Part shown: positions 21,269-33,279 of the stretch, one piece after another
Layout of the letters: each line of letters starts with the position of its first letter
Numbering within the stretch: the first letter of the stretch is position 1
DNA from: Agapanthus africanus
Lineage: Eukaryota; Streptophyta; Magnoliopsida; Asparagales; Amaryllidaceae
Assembly: GCA_030015575.1 (NCBI GenBank)
Contig: CM057339.1
Span: 777,868,809 to 777,932,808, forward strand
DNA length: 64,000 nt
Direction of reading: 5' to 3'
Translations under genes and position numbers: made by a program
The notes under the pieces: model-generated
The model's database searches: none
The model's input: only the letters and a program-made list of their open reading frames with translations
Told to the model about the DNA's origin: nothing

Positions 21269-24146
21269 CGATACAGGATGTTTTGCGTGTCGATGCTAGA
21301 CACGAGTATTTATGATATTTGGGTGCCGATGTTGGGCACTCGGGATTTTCAGGGATATACAGGATATGAGGGCCGATGGAGTACCGGCGTCTGAGATGTT
21401 GGGACTTGTGGTGCATACATACTTATGTAGTCCACCTCGATACTTCATGTAGATACTATATCCCCATGCTCAGCATTCATTATCACATCTCACCCTGTAG
21501 TATATCACCTGATAGAGGACTGGCATTATTATTATGCATACTGCCACATCGCATTGATATTATCTGCTGGCATTAGTAGAGCCACGCTACATGTGCATGC
21601 TTGCGATTACCTTTATATGTTATCTCTATTCATGAGTTGGCAACTCACCCCCGTTGTGCCACAGTGCTTGCAGGTTGCCCTGGGGAGTAGTCACGGCTGG
21701 CTGTTACCGCATCTTTTGGCACAGATACCCCTTTTGAGCTGAGTTAGCCCTTTTGCTGTTTAGGTGGGTTTTGTACGGTATCTGTTATCTTTCTGTTGTA
21801 CATTGATGTATCTAGTATTCTCCATCTACTTTTCTGTATTGACTTAGAGACAGTTGTGAGGACGATATGTATGATTTTATATTCTGGTGTCGAGCTCGCA
21901 TGTGAGCCGACTTTGCTTTATGCAGTCTTATCCTTATGATATTGTCCTTGTTTTACTGTGTATTCTTCGCTACGGCGTCGTATATCATTTTGTGATTCTT
22001 CATTCTTGTCACTTGTTACTTCTGCTACACCTTATTTTACCCGACTTTCGGGGCTAATGTTTTAAAAAGGGGAATGTTACCAAAATTATAAAACTTATAA
22101 CTTTTGAACTTAAAAAGGTTTTCTACTAAATAAATGGAAGTTTTTCGGACATGTACGATTGTTTTACAAAATGTTTTAAATTCACTCTATTTATTGGTTT
22201 TGATTTCTAGGTTCGGCTTACTTAGCCGCGTTGCGCCTGTAGACGTTGCGTGGTTAAGTGCCGGTCACGAGTCGAATTCTCGGGTCGTGACAGTTTGACA
22301 TCGGAGATGATATACGGGTGCTCAGTAAAGACTGGGTACACTGGACGGACTCGCCGAGAACTCCCAGATGGTATTATACCTTACGTCGGATGGCAGTTCT
22401 CTGGTGACACTGGTACAGAGTAGTCTGTTGACCCGAGATCGTCATAGAGTCTTGTGTGGTTCCCACTGTGCTTTGATTTCCATCTTACCACGTCCAAGAG
22501 GGCGTGCAAAACGGTGGTTTTTAGGTACAGTCCCGAGTCACATGGAGGCAATGAGCGATAGGAGGGGATTCGTCTCTCCCGGTATAGGGAGTTGATGTTG
22601 TGCTGTGTTCGATTGGCTAAAACCGGAAATCCCTGGCCAGGGTTGCAGAGATATACTGGTAAGTGTTACCAGTAGTTTCTCGAACTGTTATAGACCTCAT
22701 ATCGACACGACTTATCGAGCTATTGGGGTCTGACGTTTACCACCCCTAGGTGAGATATGCGACATATCATACGATCAGACCGGACTGTACGGTAGTGTTA
22801 CTGGTTGGATTCACTGGAGTGTGAGCGGGCTTGCTCGTCGATCTTCTGATCGCTCAATACCCGGGTGGCCGTTACGTTTAGCAGACCGCTTGTGGCTTAT
22901 GGGTGTTTGATATGATCATCACCTGTTGCCGGCGTATTGACGAGTCTTTAGAGTCCTACACAGAGGTTTCCTGGCTCAGGCGAAACGAAATAGGGGCGCA
23001 TATGAGATATGTGCGGGACCGAGAATAATGCGTGTATGTGATACCGTATTCCATTCTCGCGATAAATGTATCGAATGGTTATATGCGATATAACCTAGTT
23101 ATCGAATCGAGGGTTGATTCGATAAGCCGATACATTGGATACTAGTCGGTTATATGCGATATGACCGGATCGTTAAATCAAGTGTTGATTTAATGATTTA
23201 ATACATAATTATATATTTGATATATTACTTTGCATTAACTAGTATCGGTTCACTTTTAAATGGATTTTCTCACTTACATTGTGCAAGTTGTATATGTGAT
23301 ATACTTTTTATGCACTTGATTGTATCATGTTTGATGATACATGTATACTTGGTTAAGTGTAAAGAATTAAGCCATGGTTAAACTAATGATTAGGGTTTTC
23401 TTTTCTTACTTATTTATTTATTTATTTATTTATTTTGAAAAGATGAGAAAAGAATGGTTGCTAGTTTTGTAGTTTAGTTGAAACTTCATGAAACTTTGAC
23501 CTAGTCCACCATTCTTGTCTCTTGCTTAACCCTAACCATCATATCTAACCATGGTCCATTCTCTACACTAAACTAAGGTTAGTATTATGATAAGTATTCA
23601 TTTTCCTTTTCTTTTTAATTAACTTATCATAATTATTTCTTCATCTTCTTCTTCTTCTTCTTCAAGATGAAGAACCTTGAGTCCATCAATGGTGATTGAT
23701 GAAAATGAGGGAGAAATCCAATTCTAAAGTGAACCCACTTCCTATTTCTTCATCCTCTACCTCTTGCCAAGTAGTAGAGTGTGTTTTCTTCACAAGTTTC
23801 ATGACTTGGTGAAGTGAGAGCTTGATCTTGCGATGCCTCGACGTAGATCATCTTCGGCATCGTCGTCGATGACCTAGCCCGCTTTTTCTCCGATGAAGCC
23901 GACGCTAGAGCCCGGATTTCGATTTGGACAGCGGAGAGGACTTCATCTCGGAGCTATGGAGGTGGAGGACAGGATCTACAAAGGTTGTATTTCCGTTCCC
24001 TTAGTTAAAATGTTTACTAGTTTCATTTGTCACCTAATATCTAGCCAACGATCCGTATTAGGGTTTCTCGGCACCGTAATTTTTGAAATTGGCATGGTTG
24101 ATGCCTTGTGAGACCTCCTTAGAGTGTCTAGGAACCCTACAATGCG

Positions 24147-25102
24147 GGTATATTACCACGCTTGGAATCTTCCATACTAAATCTCTTTAGTACGGTCTCT
24201 ATGTACCTGGACTGCGAAAGTCCCAGTAGTCTCTTGGATCTATCTCTGTAGATCTTGATCCCCAGAATGTACGAGGCATCGCCCAGGTCCTTCATGGAAA
24301 ACCGTTGTGACAAGAATAGCTTGACCGATTGTAGCATAGGAATGTCATTTCCTATCAAAAGAATGTCGTCCACGTATAAGACTAGGAACATGATAGTTCA
24401 TCCTACAATCTTCTTATAGATACAAGGTTCATCTTCGTTCTTGATGAAATCAAATTCCTTGATTGCCTCATCAAAACAGATGTTCCAGCTTCGCGATGCT
24501 TGTTTTAATCTATAAATGGATTTAAGTAACTTGCACACCTTCCCGCTACTCCCACTGTCTACAAAACCCTCTGGCTGATCCATGTAAACGCACTCTTCCA
24601 AACAGCCATTTAGGAAAGCCGTTTTTACGTCCATCTGCCAGATTTCATAGTCATGGAAGGCAGCAATGGCAAGTAGGATCCGAATGGATTTGAGCATAGC
24701 CACTGGAGAAAAAGTTTCGTCATAGTCCACAGGTCTTTGACGAAAACCTTTTGCAATGAGTCTAGCCTTATAGGTTTCCACCTGCCCATCTACACCAAGT
24801 TTCCTTTTGTAGATCCATTTGCATCCAACGGGTTTTACCCCTGGTGGAGTAATTTCTAAGGTCCACACTTTATTGGTGTACATGGACTCCATCTCGGATT
24901 GCATAGCATCCAGCCACTTATCAGAGTCCCTACTGATAATGGCCTGCCTGAAACTGGTAGGGTCATCTTCTTCCAAGATGCAATCCTCTCGATCCCCGTC
25001 TATGAGAAAACCGTAGTATCTCTCGGGCGGATGAGAAATCCTACCAGATCTGCGGAGCGGCTGAGGTTCGTTGGGTGTAACTGAATCTAGCGGTTCCACC
25101 AA
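24147..25102 (-). pseudogene. Copia reverse transcriptase (element B)
   Basis: Two frames in the same phase divided by a TGA just before FLVLYVDD: 24398-25102 and 24137-24391. The first starts with the linker (PQPLRRSGRISHPPERYYGF) and runs WLDAMQSEMESMYTNKVWTL, CKWIYKRKLGVDGQVETYKA, DYDETFSPVAMLKSIRIL and IWQMDVKTAFLNGCLEECVY, ending at KSIYRLKQASRSWN. The second carries the catalytic LYVDDILLIGND (YVDD codons 24365-24376) and SMKDLGDASYILGIKIYRDR. Apart from the one stop the RT motifs are complete. The reading continues past C into RNase H (18540-17836). Confidence 0.88.
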
Positions 25103-25225
25103 ATCTTCAGTTATAGTTTGTGTCTCTGGAATTTCATCTAGTTCTACTGTGCTGCCACTAATATTTTTAACAAGAAATTATTTTTCCAAAAATGTGGCGT
25201 TCCTGGGAACAATTATCTTCTGTTC

Positions 25226-25852
25226 CTATGCATGGTAGAATAGATACCCACTAGAATCTTTTGGGTATCCCACAAACTTAGACAAAACTGCCTGTGCCTC
25301 AAGTTTGTCTGGGTTCTTCTTTTTGACATAAGCTGGGCAACCCCAAATCTTAATACGTTTAAGATACAAACTCTTACCACTCCATATTTCATACGGAGTC
25401 TTAGGCACGGATTTGGATGGAACTTGATTCAATAGATGTGCTGCTGTTTGAAGTGCATATCCCCAGAATGAAAGAGACAACTCAGCACTACTCATCATGG
25501 AGCGAACCATATCCAATAGGGTACGATTCTTCCGTTCCGATACACCATTGTGCTGTGGTGTATAAGGAGGAGTAAGCTGAGAGAGAATACCATTCTCTTT
25601 TAAGTAATCTAGGAATTCCTTGCTTAAGTACTCCCCTCCCCTATCCGATCGGAGGATCTTGATACTTTTGCCAGTCTGGTTCTCTACTTCATTTCTGAAT
25701 TCCTTGAATTTCTCAAAAGCTTCAGATTTTTGTTTCATCAGATACACATATCCGAACCTAGAGAGATCGTCAGTGAATGTGATGAAGTACGAGAACCCAC
25801 CCCTTGCATGTATAGACATTGGACCACATACATCACTGTGTATGAGTCCCAA
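25226..25852 (-). CDS. Copia integrase core (element B)
   Basis: A 208-codon open frame. Asp7 (HSDVCGPMS), Asp70 (ILRSDRGGEYLS) and Glu106 (GVSERKNRT) give the DD35E catalytic triad. LSFWGYALQTAAHLLNQVP, WGCPAYVKK and SKFVGYPKDSSGYLFYHA are the conserved downstream copia integrase blocks. It is the only integrase here with all three acidic residues in one frame. An in-frame stop separates it from the pre-integrase part at about 25900, so it is a piece of a pol polyprotein rather than a gene of its own. Family function: strand transfer of cDNA ends. Confidence 0.85.
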   Translation of the reverse strand: MGLIHSDVCGPMSIHARGGFSYFITFTDDLSRFGYVYLMKQKSEAFEKFKEFRNEVENQTGKSIKILRSDRGGEYLSKEFLDYLKENGILSQLTPPYTPQHNGVSERKNRTLLDMVRSMMSSAELSLSFWGYALQTAAHLLNQVPSKSVPKTPYEIWSGKSLYLKRIKIWGCPAYVKKKNPDKLEAQAVLSKFVGYPKDSSGYLFYHA

Positions 25853-25900
25853 GAGCTCTGCTGCCCTTTCTCCATGTCCGGTGAATGGAGATTTGGTTAT

Positions 25901-26592
25901 CTATCCTTTGAGACAAGACTGACAAGTTTCATAAGATGAAAACTCGAACGTATCCAAGAATCCATCTTTATGCAACTTACTTAGTCTTTTCTCTCCGATA
26001 TAACCAAGTCTACAATGCCATAAGTAGGATTCGTTCGTATCTGAACCCTTCCTCTTGCGTGTGTTTTGTACATTGAGAACTGTATTCTGATTTAGAACGT
26101 AGATACCATTATACAGTGTACCTTCTGCAACCAGTACCTTATGAAGGTAAATGTTCATAATATTTCTATCAAGAACAAAATTATATCCATCTTTATTGAG
26201 TAAAGAAACTGATATGATGTCGCAAACCATGGAGGCTACATAGTAGCATTCGTTCAAAATCATAGTATTGCCATTTGGCAATACTAGGTGATATTCACCG
26301 ACGGCTGCAGCATTAACTTATGCTCCATTCGCTACCCTGAGCGACATATCACCAGGTACAACTTTCCTACTTTTTCTCAGTTCTGCAATAGATTACAGAT
26401 ATGAGATCCTGATCCGGTATCAAGTACCCAGGAGGTAGGGCTGACCGTAAAGTAGTTCTCAATTACAAGAACACCTGAAGTAGATGCAAAACTATGCTTC
26501 TTCTTCAACTGGGTATCCTTGGAATCCATACAATCCTCTTTCCCTTGCCCTTTGTAGTTGAGGTAGACGTCTTCTCTAGCCGAACAGAACAT
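25901..26592 (-). pseudogene. Copia protease and pre-integrase zinc domain (element B)
   Basis: The frame 26377-26592 holds SGVLVIENYFTVSPTSWVLD then TGSGSHICNLLQN, the protease active site. The frame 25901-26281 begins in NTMILNECYYVASMVCDIIS and carries the HHCC-type pre-integrase region LWHCRLGYIGEKRLSKLH...CQSCLKG. A stop or shift lies between them near 26300. The active-site Asp-Thr-Gly is intact. Upstream of 26592 there is no gag. Confidence 0.8.
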
Positions 26593-26969
26593 CTATCTTC
26601 CTTAGCTGTCGTAAAGGAAGCAAGCAGGGTACTTCAAGAGGATAGGGTGGAAGTAAAGTCAGCTAGAGATAAAAAATGGTCCACGGGGTCGAGACAAGAA
26701 AGGGAGTCTAACTGAAAAAACTTATAGGCAGGCAGAAAGGAAAGAATCAGGCACCGAGCTCACTTCCTGCACTGTATTACGAGAGACTCTACTCTGGCTT
26801 ACTGGCTCTAATTGTCCTATAAAGTCCTAACCCTCGACTTACGAGCTTTCTACTTATGACTGTTGTCGCAAGTTAGAGCCAAACCAACGTTCCCGAGCCC
26901 CGAATAAGAATTCGGATCGGTCAAGCGATACATTTTATTATCTTGATTAGGGCGTGAAATGGTTGCTAC
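26593..26969 (-). other. Gag-replacement segment (element B)
   Basis: Between the leader's CCAG (minus strand, ending at 26970) and the protease there are only 377 bp. The minus-strand reading starts GTAGCAACCATTTCACGCCC and shares with A the peptide pattern ATIS.xNQDN...LT.P...Y.GLGNVG.AL. After that it is full of stops. No capsid-like sequence or zinc knuckle can be seen. The segment is homologous to 12917-13090 in A, with about 200 bp more than A retains. Confidence 0.65.
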
Positions 26970-27456
26970 CTGGAGAGAGAGAAAAGAAACACTCAGCGTG
27001 CGCTCTTGCAAGATTAGATTGGTTTATTAATTTATCTAACCAGGATGGCTCCCACTGTTTCCTCAAATTCTTCTTCAAACCCTAAAAGAAGAACTAGTCA
27101 GGATTAATCGCACGTCACAATACTTGCTTAACCTTTCAGCCAGGCTAGTGTTGGTACTTTGAGAGAGGTTTTCCAACGCTTTCGCGAAGTTCCTTAATTA
27201 AATAACCTCTTTTCCCTGGAGGCGTTGCCCCGCTAACACCGTTCGAGACACCTACTTGGTTTATAGCATTGATTGTTAAGAGAAATAATCTCCCGAGAGT
27301 AATCCAACTCATTAGTAGGATCGAGATCCAACTATCATTGTGTGATGACCTAGATGGAATCCACTCTAGTCACCACACTCCAGAAGGTATGCTAAATCTG
27401 CAAGTTTCAGTTTCTTTAGAAACCCCCGATGTGGATTTTTGCCCCTAGGACCCAAG

Positions 27457-27655
27457 TGACCTTGACACAGTCAACAAATCATAGAGTCCTAGTCAAGTTC
27501 AACCCGTCATTATCTTGATTGCATTAAACCCACCCGCATAACCCTTGACACAGTCAACAAGGTTACACGACTGTCCTAACCAATCACATTGTATCCTGTA
27601 GATAAGCAATACTCAGCTACCGTTCACTGCGTCTTGACACAGTCAACAAACGCAG
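27457..27655 (-). other. Three leader hairpins (element B)
   Basis: TTGAC-ACA-GTCAA occurs at 27462-27474, 27545-27557 and 27634-27646 (plus-strand reading; spacing 83 and 89). Outer stems: TGA/TCA around the first (weak), TAACC 27539-27543 with GGTTA 27561-27565 around the second, CTGCG 27627-27631 with CGCAG 27651-27655 around the third. Same number, spacing and position as in A and E but different stem sequence. TTGACA here is not a bacterial promoter element. Confidence 0.75.
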
Positions 27656-27787
27656 CACGAATACTAAGTATAACTTATAAGAAATGACGGAGGGCTACGG
27701 CTGGGTTTTTGGCGAAAAACCCGTTAACGTAATGAACTTGATATCATTGAAGGAACCTGATAACCCTTTTTAAAATATAGTGGCGAA

Positions 27788-28027
27788 AACTTTTGCTAAA
27801 GAGGTCACTCCCTGTGAAGGGATCTCGGCTCTTTTCTCGTCGAATGAGGTGCAGGATATTCCAAACTGAATACCTCGATGCATAGCAAGAATAATCAACT
27901 ATAGTGAAGTTATTACCCTGACGCAAACTTTTGTCCAAGGGGTCACTCCCGATGAAGGGATCTCGGCCCTTGCCTCGTCGAATGTGGTGCTGGGCATTCA
28001 TAATCGAATACCTCTGTGCAAAACAAA
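27788..28027 (-). repeat. Two diverged leader repeat units (element B)
   Basis: Two copies of a block with GGTCACTCCC.GTGAAGGGATCTCGGC-like sequence and CTCGTCGAATG. They match the units at 11743-12145 in A, here about 137 bp apart instead of 150. Confidence 0.75.
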
Positions 28028-28991
28028 AAGAGAGCGTCCTTGCAATAACAGCTTTTTGAAATATTATTCCAACAACGTCTTTTTGCTTTGTTTTTCTTTG
28101 CATTAATATAATGCGTCCCATCAATTAATCCTACTATTGCAGAAAACAACGAAAATATAACGTACACTTATGCCATCCGCATTCGCCACGGGGCCCCGTC
28201 ATCACCCGTTAGGTTACTTAACTAACGACAGAGCGGGGGCCGGACTAGCGTGGATGCAAAACATAAGCAACGCCTACTAGATATCATATATAGATATATA
28301 CATTCGTCAGATGCAATGATAGCCATTCCAGATCACAGATGAACACATTGGATATGCTAGGAATCCGCGTTTCGTTCGAGCCTGCAACGAAAGACGGATT
28401 ACACGGTCGCGATGAAAAGCCAAATCCCACCCTAGACCCCTACGGGTGCGGCAAACTACCCGCCAAATACCCGAAGTGAAGCAGCCTCTCTCAACAACGT
28501 GAGTAGGCCACTCAGCACTTCAACGTACCCGGTAGTTTTTGCACCCCACCTTGGGTCTATCCTAGGAGCAAAAACAGTAAAAGAAATAATATACAATAGC
28601 GGCTACAACCTCATCCCGGATGTGCGGCCATAAAAATAATATTACATCAATTTAAAAATTACATCAAATGAAAGATAAAGAAACTCTGATCTCACAAAAC
28701 CATGGCTATTCATCCGCGACAATCCAACAAGTTCATATACACAATCCAACAACATTACAGATCATAGATATGCACAACCCCCACTAATCGACGTATAGCG
28801 ATTAGCCGACGTTCAGTGCACATATCACATTACAGATATAACCATTTAGCCAAAGTTTGTAGAACTTCGATCAAAATACCAATTTGTAACTACCCCAAAT
28901 TCAACATTGTTCTCTGGATAATCTGGGCAGAAAGAAAATATCTCAAAAATCACAAAACATCACACTGAAGAAACTGCAGCAACCCGAGTCG

Positions 28992-29055
28992 CGGCCGAGT
29001 CAACTCGGCCGTGGATCCGCGGTGAAATGAATGGTTTCGCCGCGGTTCCGCGGCG
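28992..29055 (-). repeat. Two GC-rich hairpins near the PBS of B
   Basis: CGGCCGAGT-CA-ACTCGGCCG at 28992-29011 (9-bp perfect stem) and CGCCGCGG-TT-CCGCGGCG at 29038-29055 (8-bp perfect stem), about 195-255 nt from the PBS. Confidence 0.85.
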
Positions 29056-29247
29056 CTTTTACCGAGTCGTGGGCTCAATTTTGCTGCATGTTCCTAAAAA
29101 ACCCTGCACCGATTTTTAATGTATGTGGAATTATTTTTAGAGAAGTTTTAAAAATCGGCAGAAAGTATGGTTTTTGACATGTTTTCGGGATTTTATCTGG
29201 ATCGAAGTTCTAAACACTTTGCTAACAGTTAGTTGTTGCTTAGCTAG

Positions 29248-29259
29248 GCTCTGATACCA
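29248..29259 (-). promoter_or_regulatory. Primer-binding site of B (initiator Met tRNA)
   Basis: Plus strand GCTCTGATACCA, i.e. TGGTATCAGAGC on the minus strand, one base from the LTR end at 29261. It fixes the orientation of B. Confidence 0.95.
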
Positions 29260-29260
29260 C

Positions 29261-31350
29261 TGTTAGGTCCACGTTACCCACCTCGGTTCTTTCGGGGAGG
29301 CGGAATAGGTAAAAATCAAAATTTTCTCACAAGGTGACATGGACCATCCATGATGGATCTTTGCTAAACAAAAACTAACACATAAACTACAAGTTCTAGC
29401 TACTATGTAGAATGGTTATACCTAGATCTTGAACTCCTTCTCTTCTTGTCGTGGTTCTCCTTCTTGCTTGCTCCTTGTAGTGGCGTAGACAGGTCCTCCT
29501 TGTCGTCTTCACTTTGCCGAAGATATATCCACCCGAGGGCCTCGAACTTGAGCTCCTACCTCAACCAAGAGGTAACTAGAGTGCTAGGTTTGCTAGACAA
29601 AGAACCCTAGAAAGAGTATAGAGGAGTTATGGTGGTTTTGTCTCAAAAGTTTATGATTTCCAACTCATGGAACACTTAAACTTTGAGAGAGGAAGAGGGA
29701 GAGCTTTCTTTCAAGAGAGAGAAAGAATATGATAGAATGAACTCACTTTTTGCAACCATGCTCACATAATAAGAATAATGATAATAATAATAATAATTAA
29801 GAAATTGTGATGGTTAGTTTATGAATGACCATTATCATTTCATCATTTAATGCATTTGCAAGAAATAAGAAGCATCTTTGAAATGAAATGATGATGGTCA
29901 ACTAGTCAACAATAGTCAACCGGTCAACAAAATCAACAAGTCAACAAAAGTCAAATAATCAACTCAACCATGGCACAATTATCTTTAATTAATATTATTA
30001 ATCATATTTCTCATTCTCATTAGGGTTTGGAAAAAGTCAACGGTAAACAACCCTAATGAGAATCCTCTGCCTCTGCCTCTGTCAACTGTGCATACACACC
30101 CGCATCCGTGTTTCGAGGAACACGAATACAATGAGACAAAACCAATCCCAAAACAAATACTAGGATCTGGCATAAACCAAAGCCCGCTAGTAATAATTGC
30201 CCGAACACCAAAACGTGCACAAGTGCGCGGATATGAACGAACCCCGTCACAAAACCATGCGACCTCTATTCTGTTTTGTCCAAAGGCGAATAACCCTCTG
30301 TGTGGGACTCTAAAGGCTCGACACTACGCTAGTAATGGGTTTAACCACAGGCCGCAAGAGGTACTAGCTTTACGTAACAGTCCCCAGGTAGATGCCGATA
30401 AGAAGACTGATGAGGTGAACCCATCCGAACTCCTACTGAGCCTGAATGTGACAATCTCCGTACAGTTCGGTCTGTTCGTCTAAGAGTATCGCATGTCGGG
30501 CCTAGGGCGGCGGTAAACGTCAGACCCCTAATAGCGGTACAAGTCATGTCGGAGTGTAGCCTAGAACACCCTGAGAAACTACTGGTAACACTACCAGCAA
30601 ATCTCGCTTGTCTTGGCCAGGCACGACTATGTGTAATGGCTCTCCTAGACACAGCGCGATATCAACTCCCAATACCGGAAGAGACGAATCCTGTCTAACC
30701 GTCACTGCCTCCAAGTGCTTCGGGACTGCACCCAACTACTACCTGTTTGCACGCCTCAATAGAGCCATGGTAGGGTAGTAATCTAAGAACAGTGGGAACA
30801 CACTTGAGGCGAAGTGACAGTGTCAAGTCAACGGACTACAGCTGTACTCATGTCATCTGGGAACTGTTAACTGACGATAGGTATAATACCAACCTACAGT
30901 TCCCGACGAGTCCTGTCAGTGTACTCGTAACCTAACGAGCACCTGCATACTATCTCCAGTACGACGTACTGATGGCTGTGGGACAGACCATCTCCCCTGC
31001 TGGGACGAGAAGCGTATGCACCAGTCTACTCTGGAGTATCGATGCCCTGTCTCGATAATCCTACGACTAGGGACCAAAGTAAGGATGTGCTTATAGACTA
31101 CCCAGCCCCCACTAGTGTGATCGCCATCACAACGTCGGTAGTCAAGCAAAAATCCTACGGGCTCCATCAATATGTATTAGCGATATGTTAAAAGAAACAT
31201 ATACACATATTAAGATAGAAACAAACCAAGTAGCATACTACTATATCAAGCAAGACTGTCGTAAACCCGTATATATATCCTAAGCCTCCAAAATTTATTA
31301 TACAAACTAGTACTATACAATAATGGCCTTTAGGGCATACATATCCAACA
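29261..31350 (-). repeat. 5' LTR of element B
   Basis: 2090 bp, TGTTAGGTCC...TATCCAACA in plus reading. The outer end abuts TSD AAAGA. Its U3 lies 513 bp from LTR2 of A in opposite orientation; the two are homologous, forming an inverted repeat. Confidence 0.93.
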
Positions 31351-31830
31351 AAAGAAACATTCTTGGTGTATGGTAACGGTGAACTCCAAATGGAGTCCTT
31401 TACCGATTCGAGATTCCAGAGTGATAAGGTTGATTGTAAGACAGCCGCGGGTTTTGTCTTTACCCTCAGTGGAGAGATGGTATGTTAGAAAAGTTCCAAG
31501 CTAGATACCATAACAGACTCGACAATAAAGGGTGAATACATTGCTGCCAACGATGCTACCAAAGAGTTTGTCAGGGTATAGATGTTCATGAGATGAACTT
31601 GGTTCCTACCATTGTGGTGACAATGGAGCTATGGTATTGGCCTAGGAACCCCGGTCCCATCAGTGATCCAGACATATTCTTAGGCAGTATCACCTGATCA
31701 GGAAGATGGTTGATCTCTTGGCGATCGAGGTCAGGGGAGTTAATAGGAAGAATGACACGGCGGATCCACTCACCTAGGACAAAACCCCAGATACAATTTG
31801 AGAGTTTTTGGGGACGTTGGGTAAGAGATA
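31351..31830 (+). pseudogene. Remainder of RNase H (element A)
   Basis: Starts in the duplicated AAAGA and continues the interrupted frame with FLVYGNGELQMESFTDSRF, then AGFVFTLSGEMV, and SSKLDTITDSTIKGEYIAAN, where the catalytic-site Glu position reads KGEYI instead of the MEAEYI seen in B. Stops follow from about 31480 and frameshifts after 31580. The last part (31720-31830) only resembles the C-terminus of pol by position. Confidence 0.78.
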
Positions 31831-31850
31831 CTACAACAACTGGCCTTAGT

Positions 31851-31863
31851 GCAAGTGGGAGAT
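31851..31863 (+). promoter_or_regulatory. Polypurine tract of element A
   Basis: GCAAGTGGGAGAT directly before TGTTAG of LTR2 at 31864. Confidence 0.82.
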
Positions 31864-33238
31864 TGTTAGTTGTATGTATGCCTTAGAGATCATTGTTGTA
31901 CATGATTGTATATTACAATGGATGCTTGGACATATATAGGGAGGACTTTCTTGTTCGACATGATAATATGCTATATGGTTACTCTTTATCTTAACATGTA
32001 GACTAGTATTGTGATACTGTCTTGCTCTCATATGTTGATAAAGCCCTTAGGATGTATACTTGACTACCAGGACTATGATGCAACTCATACTAGTGGGGCT
32101 AGGGTAGTACACAAGTTCATCCTTTAATTGTTCCTAGTCGAGGGTGTATCGAGACAGGGCATCGATATTCCAGAGTAGACTAGCGTATACGCTTCTTGAC
32201 CCATTTGATGGGTGATGGATGATCCCAAATCCATTGGTGTTTAAAATTAAAGATGGTATATAGGTGTTCAGTGGGGACTGGGTACACTAAACAGGACTCA
32301 CCAAGAACTCCTAGATGGTATTATACCTAACGTCAGATAGCAGTTCTCTGGTGACACTGGTACAGGTTAGTCTGTAGACCCGAGATCGTAATAGAGTCTT
32401 ATGTGATTCCCACTGTGCTTTGATTTCCACCTTACCACATTCAAGAGAGCGTGCAAAACGGTGGTTTTTGGGTACAGTCCCGAGTCACATAGAGGCAATG
32501 AGCGATAAGAGAGGTTTCGTCTCTCCCGGTATTGGGAGTTGATGTTGCGCTGTTCTCGATTGCCTATAACAGGAAGTCCCTGGCCAGGGCTGATACGAAG
32601 ATTTACTGGTAAGTGTTATCAGTAGTTTCTCGACCCGTTATGAGCCTCACATCGGCATGACTTATCAAGTTACCGGGGTCTGACGTTTACCACCCCTAGA
32701 CTTGATATGCGACATATCAGACGAAGAGACCGGACTGTACGGTTGTGTCACTGTTGGATTCACTGGAGTATGGACAAGCTTGCTTGTTGATCTTCTGATC
32801 GCTCAATACCCGGGTAGCCGTTACGTCTAACTAGTACCGCTGACGGCTTGTGGGCGATTGATATGATCATCACCTTCTGCCGGCGTATTGACAAGTCATT
32901 AGAGTCCTACACAGAGGTTTCCTAGCTTATGAGAAACGAAGTAGGGCATATATGTGATATTTACGGGACCGAGATTAATACGTGTATGTGATACAGTATT
33001 TTAATCTTGCGATATAGGTTATATGTAATATAACCGGATTGTTGAATCAAGTGTTGATTCAATGATATGTTATATGTATATGTGATATGCATATAAATAA
33101 TATTAGTCGATTGTATGCGAAAGAGTCGGGTTATTAAATCAAGTGTTGATTTAGTAATTTAATATGATTATATATTTGATATATTAATATATATTAACTA
33201 ATATTAGCTCACTTAAGAAAATGTTTTCTCTTTATACA

Positions 33239-33279
<41 letters not shown>

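Larger units (their letters stand above)
18924..22292 (+). mobile_element. D: 3.4-kb gypsy-type solo LTR, plus strand
   Basis: TGTAACACC...GGGTCGTGACA with TSD GTTTG (18919-18923 and 22293-22297), inside C. The ends match the style of J's LTR (TGTAACATC...GCGTGACA), which is followed by Ty3/gypsy gag, so D is taken as a gypsy-type LTR in plus orientation. It contains a CA and CAG/CAA-rich tract, an exon-like piece (20322-20394) and a 40-bp tandem array. No gag or pol, no internal LTR copy: a solo LTR, unusually long. Confidence 0.75.
18554..24141 (+). mobile_element. C: solo copia LTR, plus strand, interrupted by D
   Basis: TGTTAGTTATTTG...ACCCTACA with TSD ATGCG (18549-18553 and 24142-24146), inserted in B's pol. 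Excluding D it is about 2219 bp and aligns along its full length with LTR2 of A (2216 bp). No internal region or second LTR is present, so it is a solo LTR left after LTR-LTR recombination. The 3' half contains a (TTTA)n run at 23409-23436 and a (CTT)n run near 23650. Confidence 0.9.
26970..29247 (-). other. Non-coding leader of element B
   Basis: Minus-strand leader running from PBS (29248) down to the pyrimidine tract and CCAG at 26970. It holds two GC hairpins (28992-29011 and 29038-29055), two copies of the roughly 130-bp unit related to A's tandem repeat (27788-28027), and the three hairpins at 27457-27655. No supportable coding region. Confidence 0.7.
15681..31350 (-). mobile_element. 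B: complete Ty1/copia retrotransposon, minus strand
   Basis: TG...CA ends with TSD AAAGA at 15676-15680 and 31351-31355, splitting A's RNase H codons. On the minus strand: LTR (31350-29261), PBS, leader, gag-replacement, protease, integrase, RT, RNase H, PPT, LTR (17742-15681). Solo LTR C lies between RT and RNase H. The two LTRs are nearly identical apart from a 28-bp deletion in the 3' copy and scattered changes, so B is much younger than A, whose LTRs differ by large indels. Its pol is the best preserved copia pol here, with only a few stops. Confidence 0.93.

Noticed and set aside
20698..21416. Two long overlapping minus-strand open frames with a repeated Ser/Gly/Pro-rich peptide
   Set aside because: They are the 40-bp tandem array read in cycling frames; the period is not a multiple of three and a stop-free unit gives open frames for free.
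27457..27655. TTGACA boxes resembling bacterial -35 elements
   Set aside because: Plant DNA; the boxes are half of hairpin stems in a retrotransposon leader.
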